From Mycobacterium tilburgii (GTDB lineage Bacteria > Actinomycetota > Actinomycetes > Mycobacteriales > Mycobacteriaceae): a stretch of DNA of 54,595 nucleotides. The notes beneath the pieces were generated by a model that did no database searches, had not been told where the DNA came from, and saw only the letters and a list, made by a program, of their open reading frames with translations. Positions within the stretch are counted from its first letter, which is position 1. The number at the start of each line of letters is the position of its first letter. The stretch is taken from positions 1 through 54,595 of the forward strand of contig NZ_LR655708.1 of NCBI RefSeq assembly GCF_902168065.1, in the 5' to 3' direction. This document shows, piece after piece, positions 1-11,354 of this stretch. A program made the translations under genes and the position numbers.

Positions 1-212
1 CCTTCAACAACGTCGCCCACCCCTGCATCGAGGCGATGGCCGCGTGGTCCCCGACCCCTGTCGCAACACCAACTGTGTGTTGCGGGCTATGCGGGCGGAG
101 AAGTCGGTCGGCAGTGCCAGAGCCTCGTACAGCACATTGGTGTGCATCGACTGGGTGTGCCCCTGCGTCGCGGCCATCGCCTCGATGCAGGGGTGGGCGA
201 CGTTGTTGAAGG
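1..212. repeat. Perfect 44-bp inverted repeat at the left edge
   Basis: Bases 1-44 are the exact reverse complement of 169-212. Both copies encode the same mutB segment ([15 protein letters not shown]), on opposite strands. The 124-bp loop holds the next stretch of mutB, ending at GTTR, after which the reading falls into the inverted copy. No natural gene needs this arrangement. It looks like a fold-back chimera at a contig end, as produced by amplification or misassembly, although a real inversion cannot be excluded from one sequence. Confidence 0.85.
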
Positions 213-1165
213 CGTCCTGCGCAATCAGCGACCACCCCGAGGTCTGCGAATGCGTGCGCAGCGACAGCGATTTCGCGCTCTTCGGGTTGAACTGACCGAC
301 CAGTTCTCTCCACAGCAACCGTCCGGCCCGCAGCTTGGCGACCTCCATGAAGAAGTTCATCCCGATGCCCCAGAAGAAGGACAGCCGGGGCGCGAACTTG
401 TCGATGCCCAGCCCGGCGTCCAGGCCGGCCTTGATGTAGTCGACGCCGTCGGCCAGCGTGTACGCCAACTCCAAATCTGCTGTGGCAAAGGCCTCTTAGA
501 TGTGATAGCCGGAGATCGAAATAGAATTGAATTCGGCATCTTGGCGCTGGTATAGTCGAAGACGTCGGGGATGATCCGCATCGACGGCTTCTGCGGATAA
601 ATGTAGGCGTTGCACACCATGAACTCTTTAAGGATGACACTGAGGACAGGTCGATACCGTCGATCAGCTGTCACATGTACAAGATGGAATCGATTGCCAC
701 ACAGTCCATTCCGATGTCACCCTGCACGCGGGGATGGTCGGAGTCGTAGCCCCGGTGGGTAACCAGGTCGAACGCCACCGACAGCCCCTTCTGGTCCGCG
801 GCCAGGTTGCGACGGTAGAAGGCGTTGGATTCCGCGGTGGAGAACCCGGCGTACTGCCGGATGGTCCAGGGCTGGTTGACGTACATCGTCGAGTATGGGC
901 CGCGCACGAACGGCGGTTTGCCGGGAAAGCTGTGTAGCGGAAAACCATCGGCTGCGACGGCGGCGCGGTCGGCTGCGATGTACACCGGCTTGACTGCGAT
1001 GTCTTCGGGCGTATGCCAGATCAGCTGCTCGGGCGAGTACCAGTGCGCCGCGGCGGCCGCGGCGACATGCTTGTCCACCGCGGCCGGCGCCGGCGCCTGG
1101 CCCGCGCGGTCACCGTGCAGCGGTACGTCGGCGAAGCTGCCGATAACCGGAGTAGACGTCGTCAT
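45..1165 (-). pseudogene. mutB: Methylmalonyl-CoA mutase large subunit, decayed and incomplete
   Basis: MutB, with MutA, isomerises (R)-methylmalonyl-CoA to succinyl-CoA using adenosylcobalamin, the last step of propionyl-CoA use. The N-terminus is recognisable ([17 protein letters not shown], then [20 protein letters not shown]). The frame stops at a TGA (671-673) where an Arg is expected after DSILYM. About 35 codons are then missing between GIDLSSVS and ILKEFM, and at least one more frameshift lies near 520-540. The segment ELAYTLADG to ARNTQLVL is open again down to about base 45, where the sequence runs into the inverted repeat, so the C-terminal cobalamin domain is absent. Several independent lesions make it a real pseudogene. 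Confidence 0.9.
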
Positions 1166-1555
1166 CGTGTCACGCCCCAACCGAGTGAGCAGATCCGAAA
1201 GTGCTTCGATCGCATTAATGTTGGCTGTCAGGTACTCGTCGGGACGGTGCGCCGCATCGACGTCGGCGACCGCCTTGTCCGGCCCTCAAGCCGGATTTGA
1301 CGTCGCGGAACGGGTCGGCGCCGCGCAGATAGGGCCATTCGCCGGGCAGCGCCGGCTCGGGGAGTTCGTCGAAGGCGGTGTAGAGCGGCCGCACGGCGAA
1401 CCCGTCGTAGGTCGGGTGTCCAGCAGACGTTCGGGGTGGTCTCCCAACTCGGCGGGTTCCTTGTGGGTGCTCTTGGCAAGCACACCGGCAACCGCGGTGC
1501 GCCAGCGCTCGCGAACCTGTTCTAGGTCGGCGAGCTCGGGTACATCAATGGACAC
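1166..1555 (-). pseudogene. mutA: Methylmalonyl-CoA mutase small subunit, internally deleted
   Basis: Partner subunit of MutB, normally about 600 residues. Starting from a GTG at 1555 the protein reads SIDVPELADLEQVRERW and GDHPERLLDT, as expected for MutA. A frameshift follows near 1430, the text continues as LYTAFDELPEP and EWPYLRGADPFRDVKSG, and then jumps near 1285 to what looks like the C-terminus ([21 protein letters not shown]) reading directly into the mutB start. Roughly 480 codons are missing. The residual sequence cannot encode the subunit. It sits immediately upstream of mutB in the usual order. The exact old stop codon is not visible. Confidence 0.85.
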
Positions 1556-1735
1556 CGACTGTTCCTGTTTCCGCAGCTGCAGCAACGTTGATTGAGGCTG
1601 CTGGGGATATGCGACTCGCTAATCAGGCTAAATTGATTGACCCCGCCGCTAAAAACCGCTCGGGCAGCGATGAGGCCGAGCCGGCGGTGAAACGCCAGGT
1701 TTGGGATACAGGTTATTCACATACGACCCGTAACG

Positions 1736-2500
1736 TTGACTGACGTGACGGTCCCCGCCACCCCCAAAACCACCAGCACGCTGCGTACTCGGTCGCGCGC
1801 GCTGGGATTAACCGCGCGCCGGCTGGCGCGGCCGCACACGCTCGCAGCAGTAATTGGGATCACAGTCCTGATCGCGGTGGTGTTGTGGGTTCCGCTGCCC
1901 AGCGCGGTGCAACTGCGCGATTGGGCGCAATCGGTCGGCCCGTGGTTCCCGTTAGCCTTCCTGGTCGCGCACATCCTCGTCACGGTGGTGCCGATCCCGC
2001 GCACGGCGTTCACCCTGGCCGCGGGCCTGCTGTTCGGGCCGGCCCTGGGCGTGCTGATCGCCGTGGTGGCTAGCACCGCAAGCGCGGTGCTAGCGCTGAT
2101 GCTGGTCCGCGCGGCCGGGTGGCGACTCAACCGGCTGGTTCGCTACCAGGCCATTCACCGCGCCGACGAGCGGCTGCGGGAGCGAGGCTGGGTGTCGGTG
2201 CTGTCGTTGCGACTGATTCCCATCCTGCCGTTCTCGGCGATCAACTACGCCGCCGCCGCGTCGGCCGTCGGCCTGCTCCCCTACACGGTGGCCACCCTGG
2301 CCGGTCTGCTGCCCGGCACCGCCGCGGTGGTTTTCCTCGGCGACGCGCTGGCCGGCCACCCCAGCCCGCTACTGTTTACGTTCTCGTTGTTCACCAGCGC
2401 CCTAGGCCTCACGGGTCTGTTTATTGAGATTCGGCACTACCGCCGCCAGCACCCGTCGCGTCCCGACGCGCCCGCGGCCAAGCCCGTCGTCATCAGCTAA
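1736..2500 (+). CDS. TVP38/TMEM64 family (DedA-like) membrane protein, Rv1491c homologue
   Basis: A 254-residue inner-membrane protein with about six hydrophobic segments. The family signature is present in the middle: LVTVVPIPRTAFTLAAGLLFGPALGVL, then a basic loop with ERGWVSVLSLRLIPILPFSAINYAAA, typical of the SNARE-associated/VTT domain. Relatives are proposed lipid scramblases or transporters, but substrate and role are unknown in mycobacteria. The first start is a TTG at 1736; a GTG at 1745 is equally plausible. It is divergent from the mutA remnant with about 180 bases between. It appears intact. Confidence 0.85.
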   Translation: MTDVTVPATPKTTSTLRTRSRALGLTARRLARPHTLAAVIGITVLIAVVLWVPLPSAVQLRDWAQSVGPWFPLAFLVAHILVTVVPIPRTAFTLAAGLLFGPALGVLIAVVASTASAVLALMLVRAAGWRLNRLVRYQAIHRADERLRERGWVSVLSLRLIPILPFSAINYAAAASAVGLLPYTVATLAGLLPGTAAVVFLGDALAGHPSPLLFTFSLFTSALGLTGLFIEIRHYRRQHPSRPDAPAAKPVVIS

Positions 2501-2551
2501 CTGCAAACGCACTGTTGAATGCGTAGCCGATTGCCTGAAAGATCTACATCA

Positions 2552-3564
2552 ATGGAGAGGCTCTACGCGCAGCAGCTTGCGAGCTTCAATCTGCAACCGT
2601 CGCGGACCGGCCTGCTCATGCAGCTGCTCGGCGCCTTCACCTCGGTGGACGTCGCGATGCTATCGTTTGTGCTGGACCGGATCAAGCTGCATCGCGTTCC
2701 CGGCGGGGGCGTGGTGGCCGCCCGTACCGCCATCCGCTACGCGCCGGCACCACGGCCGCGACCACATGCCTCAAAGCTGACGATCGCGGCGGCGCTCGTG
2801 GCCGCGATCTGCATCACGGCCATCTGGCTGATCCCCAAGAACGTCGCCTACGCGCCGAACCCCACCCCGGTGCCCGGACCTGACGCCCATCACGTTTCCC
2901 GCGGCCAGTGCGGCCGGACGGGGCACCGGCATCTACTTCGAGTACGCAGACGGCTCTGGCGGAATGGGTTGTACTGCAGGGTTTTTGGTGCATACCAGCA
3001 CGGGCCAAGCAGTGGTGCTGACCGCCGGACACTGCAACTGCCCTGGCAAGCCGAGCAAGGTGTGGTGAACCTCGGCGAAGTCCTTCCGTACGCCGCAATG
3101 GGCACCTTCGTCAAAACGGTCAGCGAAGGGGTGCACAACGAACAACACGACATCGGCCTGATCGTGCTCGACCGCGACAACGTACCACGCAGCTCCGCCA
3201 TCGCCACGACACTGCCGATCACCGGGGTCACCAGCGAGCTGACGACCGGCCAGGAATTATGCAAGTTAGGCATGGGCAGCGTCGAGGCCGAATGCGGACA
3301 GATCTTCGACGTCACCGAGCGCAAGGTTTCGTTCGCCGCGGGCGGCCAACGTGGCGATTCCGGTGGCCCGGTCTACCTGATGCAACACGACGGCACCGTC
3401 ACCGCGGTCAGCATAGACATCCGCGGCAGCAACCCCGCGACTCCCAAAGCGGGCTGCTTGGCTCCCGCGAAGTACTCCATCGCCGAACTTGTGCAGCCCT
3501 GGCTGGACAGGTGGCAGCTCACCGCCGTGACCGCGCAATCGGCCGGGCCGCGCTTACGGACGCC
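2552..3564 (+). pseudogene. Membrane-anchored S1 (trypsin-like) serine protease with two frameshifts, Rv1490 homologue
   Basis: The N-terminal region (MERLYAQQLASFNLQPSR) leads to one transmembrane segment (LTIAAALVAAICITAIWLI) and a proline-rich linker. All three catalytic motifs exist, but not in one frame. GMGCTAGFLVH and TAGHC (catalytic His, about 3018-3035) lie in the +1 frame between about 2885 and 3065. HDIGLIVLD (Asp) and GGQRGDSGGPVY (Ser) are in the original frame. Two opposite indels would restore a complete protease. The reading frame continues past 3565 over the convergent DoxX-like gene, so its true stop is uncertain. The protease assignment comes from the motifs. Confidence 0.7.
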
Positions 3565-3924
3565 CTACCGGCTGCGGTCCGGCCCCTTGACGGTCATCGC
3601 GGCGAAAAGCGCCAAGAACACCGCGGCCGGCAGGCCATTGACGACCTTGTCCCGCACCCGCACATGCGCGCCCACCGCCAACACGAAGTACAGCGTCAGC
3701 ATCGCCGTCGTCAGCCGCGCCAAAGCGGGGAACCGCACCACCGACGCCAGCCCGACCGCCGCGACGGCCTTGACCACGGGGAACACCGGCCGGATGTTTT
3801 CCGGGACGCCCACATCGTCCAGGGTCTTCTTGACCGGAGCCACCTGGACGCCGCACGCGACCGCGTCGGCGGCGTGGAACACGGCAAGGGCCGCATAGGT
3901 TTTAGGCGAAGTCAAAACACTCAT
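3565..3924 (-). CDS. DoxX-like small membrane protein, Rv1489 homologue
   Basis: A 119-residue protein with four hydrophobic segments (LAVFHAADAV, VFPVVKAVAAVGLASVV, LTTAMLTLYFVLAVGAH, LPAAVFLALFAAM), the topology and length of the DoxX/DoxD-like family. The helix-1 motif with KTLDDVGVPENIRPVFP is typical of mycobacterial members. The substrate is unknown; related proteins are tied to redox and membrane homeostasis. It is intact. It converges with the protease remnant and lies 18 bases downstream of the SPFH stop on the same strand. Confidence 0.75.
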   Translation of the reverse strand: MSVLTSPKTYAALAVFHAADAVACGVQVAPVKKTLDDVGVPENIRPVFPVVKAVAAVGLASVVRFPALARLTTAMLTLYFVLAVGAHVRVRDKVVNGLPAAVFLALFAAMTVKGPDRSR

Positions 3925-3942
3925 CCGGCAATCCTAGTGATC

Positions 3943-5023
3943 TTATCGGGTCAGTTCCGGTGGTGCCCCGGGCTGGCCGTCGACAGGTTGGCGGGCGATC
4001 GCCTCGGCGTTGGCGGCAGCCTGGGCGATCTTCGGATAGCTCTCGGTGGAGAACCAGTCCGCGACCTCGGCGTCGTCCTCGTCGACGCTGTGTCGGGGCG
4101 CATCCTCGACCGGCGATGGCTGGAACCGGAAACACCCCGTCCTCGCCCGGTGTACCTAGCAGCTTGGTGAAGCCCTGTAGCGCCGCGCTGAAGTCGCTGG
4201 GCACCACCCGCACCTTGTTGGCATCGCCGCGCGCCGTCTTCGGCAGCGTCTGCAAATATTTGGTAGGCTAGTATCTCCGGCGTCGGCCGCCCCGCCTTGT
4301 TCGCCGCGAACGTCTTCTCGATGGCCTTGAGCTGCCCCTGCGCCTGCAGGTAGGTGGCTGCGCGTTCACCCTGGGCGCGCAGCATCCGGGACTGCCGGTC
4401 GGTCTCGGCCGCCAGGATCGCGGCCTCCCGGGTGCCCTCGGCGGTCAAGATCATCGCCCGCTTCTCCCGGTCGGCTTTCATCTGCTTTTCCATCGACGCC
4501 TGGATCGACGGTGGCGGGTCGATGCTGCGCAGCTCCACCCGTGCCACCCGCAGCCCCCAGCGGCCGGTGGCCTCGTCGAGGACGCCGCGCAGCTGCACGT
4601 TGATCTGGTCACGGGAGGTCAGGGTCTGCTCCAGGGTCATGCCGCCGACCACGTTGCGCAGCATCGTCGTGGTAAGCTGCTCGACACCGACGATGTAGTT
4701 GCTGATCTCATACACCGCCTTCTGCGGGGCCATGACCTGGAAGTAAACCACGGTGTCGATGTTGAGCGTCAGGTTATCCTCGGTGATCACCGGCTGCGGC
4801 GGAAGTGACACCACCCGCTCACGCAGGTCAACCCGGTCGCGGATGCGATCGATGAAGGGCACCAACAACGTCAACTGGCCGCTGACCGTACGACTGTACC
4901 GACCCAGCCGCTCGATCACCTCGCCTAGTCCTTCGGGATCAACGCCACCGATTTGGCCACAACGATGATCGCAAAGATCACCAGGACGGCCAGCAACACC
5001 AAACCAGCAACCGCACCTTCCAC
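3943..5023 (-). pseudogene. SPFH/Band 7 (stomatin-like) membrane protein with several frameshifts, Rv1488 homologue
   Basis: A GTG at 5023 preceded by GAAAGGAA opens MEGAVAGLVLLAVLVIFAIIVVAKSVALIP, the N-terminal membrane anchor. A one-base loss near 4930 causes a TAG. The Band 7 domain resumes as VIERLGRYSRTVSGQLTLL and stays open to about 4260. Frameshifts near 4260 (after EILAYQ) and 4130 (after GEDGVF) separate the C-terminal tail (EDAPRHSVDEDDAEVADWF to PPELTR, TAA at 3943-3945). Compared with my memory of Rv1488, about 22 residues are missing between the repeated REAAI and AAILAAE units of the coiled coil. Its usual partner, the NfeD gene, lies just upstream. Confidence 0.8.
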
Positions 5024-5069
5024 CGGAGTTCCTTTCTCTCGCAGCGTGTTCGCAGCGTCTAGGCCGACG

Positions 5070-5315
5070 TCAATGTTTCAAGACGACCGCCGTCGCACCG
5101 TCGATGTGGACGACGGTGACCGATTCCCCCGGTTCGTAGACATCGTCATCGTTGAACGACCGCGCCGTCCAGACCTGGCCGTCGAGCTTGACCTGGCCTT
5201 CGTCGCGGGCGACCCGTCCGATGTCCCTGTGGGCTAACGCATGGCTCGCGGGCACAGCTGCGCCCGACGATGTGGTGGACGCGTTATCTCTTTGAGCGCC
5301 AAAGCAATCCGTCAC
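5070..5315 (-). pseudogene. NfeD-family protein, only the C-terminal OB-fold left, Rv1487 homologue
   Basis: The frame ends with the typical NfeD C-terminal beta-barrel: [42 protein letters not shown]. The H37Rv gene is about 144 residues with N-terminal membrane helices. Here only 81 codons remain, the first 25 or so have no membrane segment, and no hydrophobic region lies between 5315 and the divergent gene at 5365. I infer a 5' truncation. NfeD proteins scaffold SPFH proteins, so both members of this pair are damaged. Confidence 0.7.
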
Positions 5316-5364
5316 CGCGTATTATGCCGGCGCGGCCGGTCACATCGGGCTGCCTTAGCCCAAT

Positions 5365-6139
5365 GTGCACGACGCCAGAACCGTCACCTTGTTACAGTTG
5401 CAGACACTGCGTGGCGCGGTTGGCCGGCTGACCGGCCCGGGTTCCAGCGGCGCCCTGGGGGCGTCGCGAGGGACGATCAACGTGGTGTTGCCGGTGCCCG
5501 GCGACGTGCGCGGCCTGACTCCCGGCACGCAGTTCGAGCGCGACGCCCTGGCCGCCGGTGAGGCCGTGATCGTCACCAACCCAGACGATCCCACCGCGGC
5601 CGTCGGCCTGGTTCCCGAGTTCTCCTACGCCGATGCCGACGACTCGGCAGACGACGACGGCACAGCACCGGAGCTGTGCGCACTGTCGTGGACGGTGTAC
5701 TCGCTGCCCGACGCTCCGGTGTTCGAGCACCACGAGCTCGGCGATGCCGACTACTCGGTGCGGTCGGCCGCCGATACGCTCGGCGCCATCGGGCTGGGAG
5801 CGACGAGCGACATCGACGATCCGCGCGGCTTGGTGGGGCAGCTGCTGGAATCCGCACGCCAACATCGGGTTCCCCGATCATACACCTCGACGGGCGTTAC
5901 GGGTGCTGGAGAACGCCGCGCATGTCGACGCGATCATCGCGGTCAGCACCGGGCTCACGCGGTCAGACTCGCCGGAGCGGTTCACGGCGCCGGTCGCCGC
6001 CGGCCCGAAACCACTCGAGACGCAATCCGCGTCCGAGGCACGCATCGCCGGCGATGCCCTGCTACCTTTGAGCGGCGTGGTGCGGTCGGCGCGGATGGCC
6101 GCGGTCAACGCGATCCTGCACTCGGCCTGGGCGAACTAA
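5365..6139 (+). pseudogene. Conserved mycobacterial protein with one frameshift, Rv1486c homologue
   Basis: A GTG at 5365 starts [20 protein letters not shown], followed by a long acidic, unremarkable protein without membrane segments. The frame breaks near 5875, at the CCCC run in GGTTCCCCGATC. The C-terminus continues in the next frame as [21 protein letters not shown] to [14 protein letters not shown] and stops at 6137-6139. A single missing or extra base in a homopolymer is the only lesion, so sequencing error is a serious alternative. It converges with hemH, overlapping it by four bases. Function unknown. Confidence 0.7.
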
Positions 6140-7173
6140 CCGTTCTGTCCCGCAACGCAATGCGGCGGTCGGCACGCCTGGCCGTCGATGCTGGCAAGGC
6201 AACCGGGCACCGGATCGGGACCGCTCACCCGCTCCGGTGGGCGGCCGTACCGTAACTCGTCGATCAGATCCACGGCCAGCTGCGCGAACCGCTGGTGCGC
6301 GTTGGGCGTCGAGGCCCGCACCAACACCATGCCAGCCGCCTCAGCCTGCTCGCGTAGTTCTACGTCGAGATCCCACACCACCTCGATGTGGTCGGCCACG
6401 AACCCGACCGGGCAGACGATCACCGCCTTGGTACCCGCGGCGGCCAGGGCGGCCACCTGGTCCTCGACCTCGGGTTCCAGCCACGGCACCTGCGGCGGCC
6501 CGGACCGCGACTGCCAGGCCAGATCGTATTCGGCATATCCGGCCGCGGTCGCAACAAGCCTTGCGGCGTAGGCAACCTGGCGGCTGTACAATTGCGGGCC
6601 CATCCGTTCGTTAGCGGACACTGGAATCGAATGAGCCGTGAACAGCAACCGCGCGCCGGCTTGCTGCTCGGGGGTCAGGGCGCCGGCGGCTTCGCCGATG
6701 GTATCGGCGAAGATCTGCGCGAACCGCGGGTGGTCGAAATAGGGCCGCAGCTTGACCAGGTGGGGCACACCCGGCCCCGCAGCCCGGCGGGCGTGGGCGA
6801 TGTCTTCGACATACTGCGTGCAGCTGGAATAGCCGCTCCAGGCCGACGTGGTGAACACCGCCGCGTGGCGAATACCGTTGTCGCGCATCGTCGTCACCGT
6901 GTCTTCGATGTACGGCTCCCAGTTGCGGTTGCCGAAATACACCGGCAGGTCCAGACCCCGGTTGCCGAGTTCATGTTCGAGCTCGGCGATCAGCGCACGG
7001 TTGATGCCGTTGATCGGCGAAACCCCACCGAAGTGCAGGTAATGCTCGGCGACGCGGTCGAGTCGTTCCGGCGGCACATCGCGGCCGCGGGTGACGTTCT
7101 CCAGGAACGGCCGCACCTGCTCGGGACCCTCTGGCCCGCCGAAGGACAGTAGCAGGACGGCGTCGAATTCCAT
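6136..7173 (-). CDS. hemH: Ferrochelatase (coproporphyrin/protoporphyrin ferrochelatase)
   Basis: Inserts ferrous iron into the porphyrin near the end of heme synthesis. The 345-residue protein opens with [23 protein letters not shown]. It carries the metal-site histidine in FTAHSIP (His181) and the HIEVVWDLD segment (Glu264). Cysteines 118, 325, 334 and 339, three of them in the tail [17 protein letters not shown], fit the [2Fe-2S] cluster known for actinobacterial ferrochelatases. It lies six bases downstream of inhA on the same strand, so co-transcription with fabG1-inhA is likely, as in M. tuberculosis (where it is called hemZ). Intact. Confidence 0.97.
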   Translation of the reverse strand: MEFDAVLLLSFGGPEGPEQVRPFLENVTRGRDVPPERLDRVAEHYLHFGGVSPINGINRALIAELEHELGNRGLDLPVYFGNRNWEPYIEDTVTTMRDNGIRHAAVFTTSAWSGYSSCTQYVEDIAHARRAAGPGVPHLVKLRPYFDHPRFAQIFADTIGEAAGALTPEQQAGARLLFTAHSIPVSANERMGPQLYSRQVAYAARLVATAAGYAEYDLAWQSRSGPPQVPWLEPEVEDQVAALAAAGTKAVIVCPVGFVADHIEVVWDLDVELREQAEAAGMVLVRASTPNAHQRFAQLAVDLIDELRYGRPPERVSGPDPVPGCLASIDGQACRPPHCVAGQNG

Positions 7174-7179
7174 TGCTGT

Positions 7180-8790
<1,611 letters not shown>

Positions 8791-8817
8791 CGAGGCCGAA
8801 ATCGGCATGCTCGCTGA

Positions 8818-10399
8818 TCAATAACCGGCCGCGGTTAGCACGAAATCGGCCGCGCGCTCCCCGATCAGCACCGACGGCGCATTGGTGTTGCCAGAGGTGA
8901 CCGCCGGCATGATCGACGCGTCGGCCACCCGCAACCCATCGACCCCGTAAACGCGGAGCTGCGAATTCACCACCGAGGCGGCCTCGACGCCCATCTTGCA
9001 GGTGCCCACCTGGTGGTGATACGTCATCGCGGTGCGACGCACGTAGTCGGCCAGCGCGGCCTCGGACCGCATCTCCGGCCCTGGGTATTGCTCTTGGAAT
9101 CCGTACCCGCGCATCGCCCCGGGGCCGTGCACCTCGCGGCACAGTTGCAGAGCGGACACCAGTACGGCGAGGTCTTCGGCGCAGCTAAGGTCGCGGGATC
9201 GATCAGCAGCGGGTCATCCGGGTTCGGGCCGGTCAGCCGGATGCTGCCGCAGCTGTTCGGCCGGGCCTTGCCCGCCAGCAGCGAGATGCCGTTCTCCGGC
9301 CCGGTCATCCACGCCTCGCTGTAGAGCGGAAACGCGAACACGATCGGTTGGACGTCGGGCGTGAGCAGACCGGGCCGGGCGTGCCCACGGGGTGGGTCTG
9401 GGCCAGCGGCAGGCCGGGTGCCGGCGAAGCGATGGTTTGCTCGGTCGTCAACACCACCGGCGCCAGCACGTGGTCGTGCAGGTTGCGGCCGACTCCGGGC
9501 AGGTCGACCGGTCACACGGATCTCAAGGGGCGCGCAGGTTCCGGGCGTCGCCGATGCCCGACATCACCAGCAACCGGGGCGATTCGATCGCACCCGCCGA
9601 GACGACCACCTCTAACGCGGCGGTCGCCGCTTCCAGCCGGCCGGCGCGGATCCATTCCACCCCGATGCACCGGCCGCCGTCCATCTCAGCCGGCGAACGT
9701 GTGCACCGGTGAGGACCGTGAGATTGGGATGTGTCTCGACGGGTCGCAGATAGGCCGCGGCCGTGCGATGCCGCCGCCCGTCCTTGATCGTCAGCGCCAT
9801 CGACGACACGCCGTCGAGCAGCCCGCTGTTGTAGTCCGCGTTGACCGGCAGGCCGAGCCCGACGAAGCCGTCCATCGCCGATCGTTGCACCGGATCCGGC
9901 TGGTAACGGGTGAGAACGCGCAGCGGTCCGTCGACGCCGTGCAATGCGGAGGTCCCGCCGTCGTAGTCCTCCATGCGCCGGAAAATGGTCAGCACGTCAG
10001 CCCAGGACCAGCCGGTGTTGCCCAGATACGCCCAATGGTCGTAATCGAATCGAGCGCCGCGCACGTAGATCATGGCGTTCAGCGAGCTCGACCCGCCAAC
10101 ACCTTCCCCCGCGGCCAGTTCAGCCGTCGATCGGCCTCCTGCGGCCGCGGGACGGTCTGGTGGGCCCAGTCATCGGGGCTGGACCACAGCTCGAACATCC
10201 GTGCCGGATCGGCGATCGCGGAATTGGTGTCTGGTCCGCCGGCTTCGAGAACCAAGACGGTCAGGCCGTGGTCGACAAGTCGGCGCGTGACGGCGGCTCC
10301 CGCCGATCCCCCCGCACCCACCACGATCACGTCCGCGTTGTACTCCGACGTCGGCGTCCAGCGCGACCCCCTTCGTTCGAGCGGTGGAATCACCTCCAC
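8818..10399 (-). pseudogene. GMC oxidoreductase (choline dehydrogenase-like), multiple frameshifts
   Basis: The FAD-binding start is clear (NADVIVVGAGGSAGAAVTRRL, LTVLVLEAGG), followed by the GMC signature region in two frames (WPRGKVLAG, then MIYVRGARFDYDHWAYLGN). The substrate-domain text is open from about 10073 to 9700, then shifts repeatedly (SAGAIESPRLLVMSGIGDA, NLHDHVLAPVVLTTEQ, PENGISLLAGKARPNS). The C-terminal active-site region is again readable (MTYHHQVGTCKMG, TSGNTNAPSVLIGERAADF; stop near 8818). At least four frameshifts. No homologue sits here in H37Rv as I remember it. Substrate cannot be told; alcohols or choline are typical. Confidence 0.85.
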
Positions 10400-10466
10400 T
10401 CTGGGGGCAGCAGCCGACCCGTTCTTGCCACCTCGCGCACAGGACTTTTCCGCCTAGCGCATGGAC

Positions 10467-11348
10467 TTAGGCACCTTCGGCGGCTGTTGCGCGCGCACGG
10501 TAGTGCGTCGGGGGGACGCCGTGCACGGATTTGAACAGCCGGGAGAAATGCGCAGCGTTGGTCAGCCCCCAGCGTGCGGCCACCGAACTCACCGACACGT
10601 GGGCGTACCTGGCATCAGTGAGATCACGCCGGCACCGTTCGATCCGCCGGGCGCGGATCCAGCCGGTGACGGTGTCGCCGTCCTCTTCGAAGAGCCGTTG
10701 CAGGTACCGCACCGACATGCCGTTGGCCGCGGCGATCACGCCGACGTCGAGGTGGGGGTTGCCCAGTGAGCGCTCCAAATAGGCCTGAACGCGGGCCAGT
10801 TGCGCCTTCGCCGGCCAGGATCTGGCCGGCGGCCCGCGTCAAGAACGGGGACACCGCCGCGCCCAGACCCAACCGGCCGCTGATCGTCCGGGCGGTCAGG
10901 TCGGCCAGCCGCGCCGCGGGGAAGCGCAGCAGCGCCTTGGGCACCATCACCACAAGCAGACCGGTAGGACTCGGTGAACCGCAGTCGATACGGCCGCAAG
11001 GTGTCGTAGACGGCCATGTCGCCGGGCTGCAGAGTCGAGTGCCGGTCGTCTTGGTGCACCGTACAACGGCTGCTGAACTGCACCCCTACCTCGATGCAGT
11101 CCGGGTCGTTGCGCCGGACCAGCCGCTTCGTGCGCCGAACCTCTACGCCGTTGGCGTCGACGGCCATCTCCGACAACATCACATCGCCCACACTGGCGGA
11201 GCGGAGTTTGCCGGAGAATCGGGCGGGATCGGCGATGGACATCGTCAACGGCACGTAATGTCTCCGACACTGCGTGCCGGAACGTGTCGACCTGTTCTTC
11301 CGCGCCGTTGCGGGTGCCTTCCTCGATTTGCGGGTCCCGACGGTTCAT
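10467..11348 (-). pseudogene. AraC-family transcriptional regulator, frameshifted
   Basis: The C-terminal AraC double helix-turn-helix is intact in one frame (MSVRYLQRLFEEDGDTVTGW, SVSSVAARWGLTNAAHFSRL, FKSVHGVPPTHYR). The N-terminal ligand-binding part (LTMSIADPARFSGKLRS to QPGDMAVYDTLRPYRLRF) is in another frame, and the linker (VVMVPKALLRFPAARLADLTA) in a third. The probable ATG is at 11348 (MNRRDPQIEEGTRNGAEEQ), with a shift soon after. At least three frameshifts. It lies 67 bases upstream of the GMC gene in the same direction, so it probably controlled that gene. Confidence 0.8.
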
Positions 11349-11354
11349 GACTCC

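Noticed and set aside
5365..6139. Rv1486c homologue as a phase-variable gene
   Set aside because: The break is in a run of only four C, too short for typical slippage switching; error or simple mutation is likelier.
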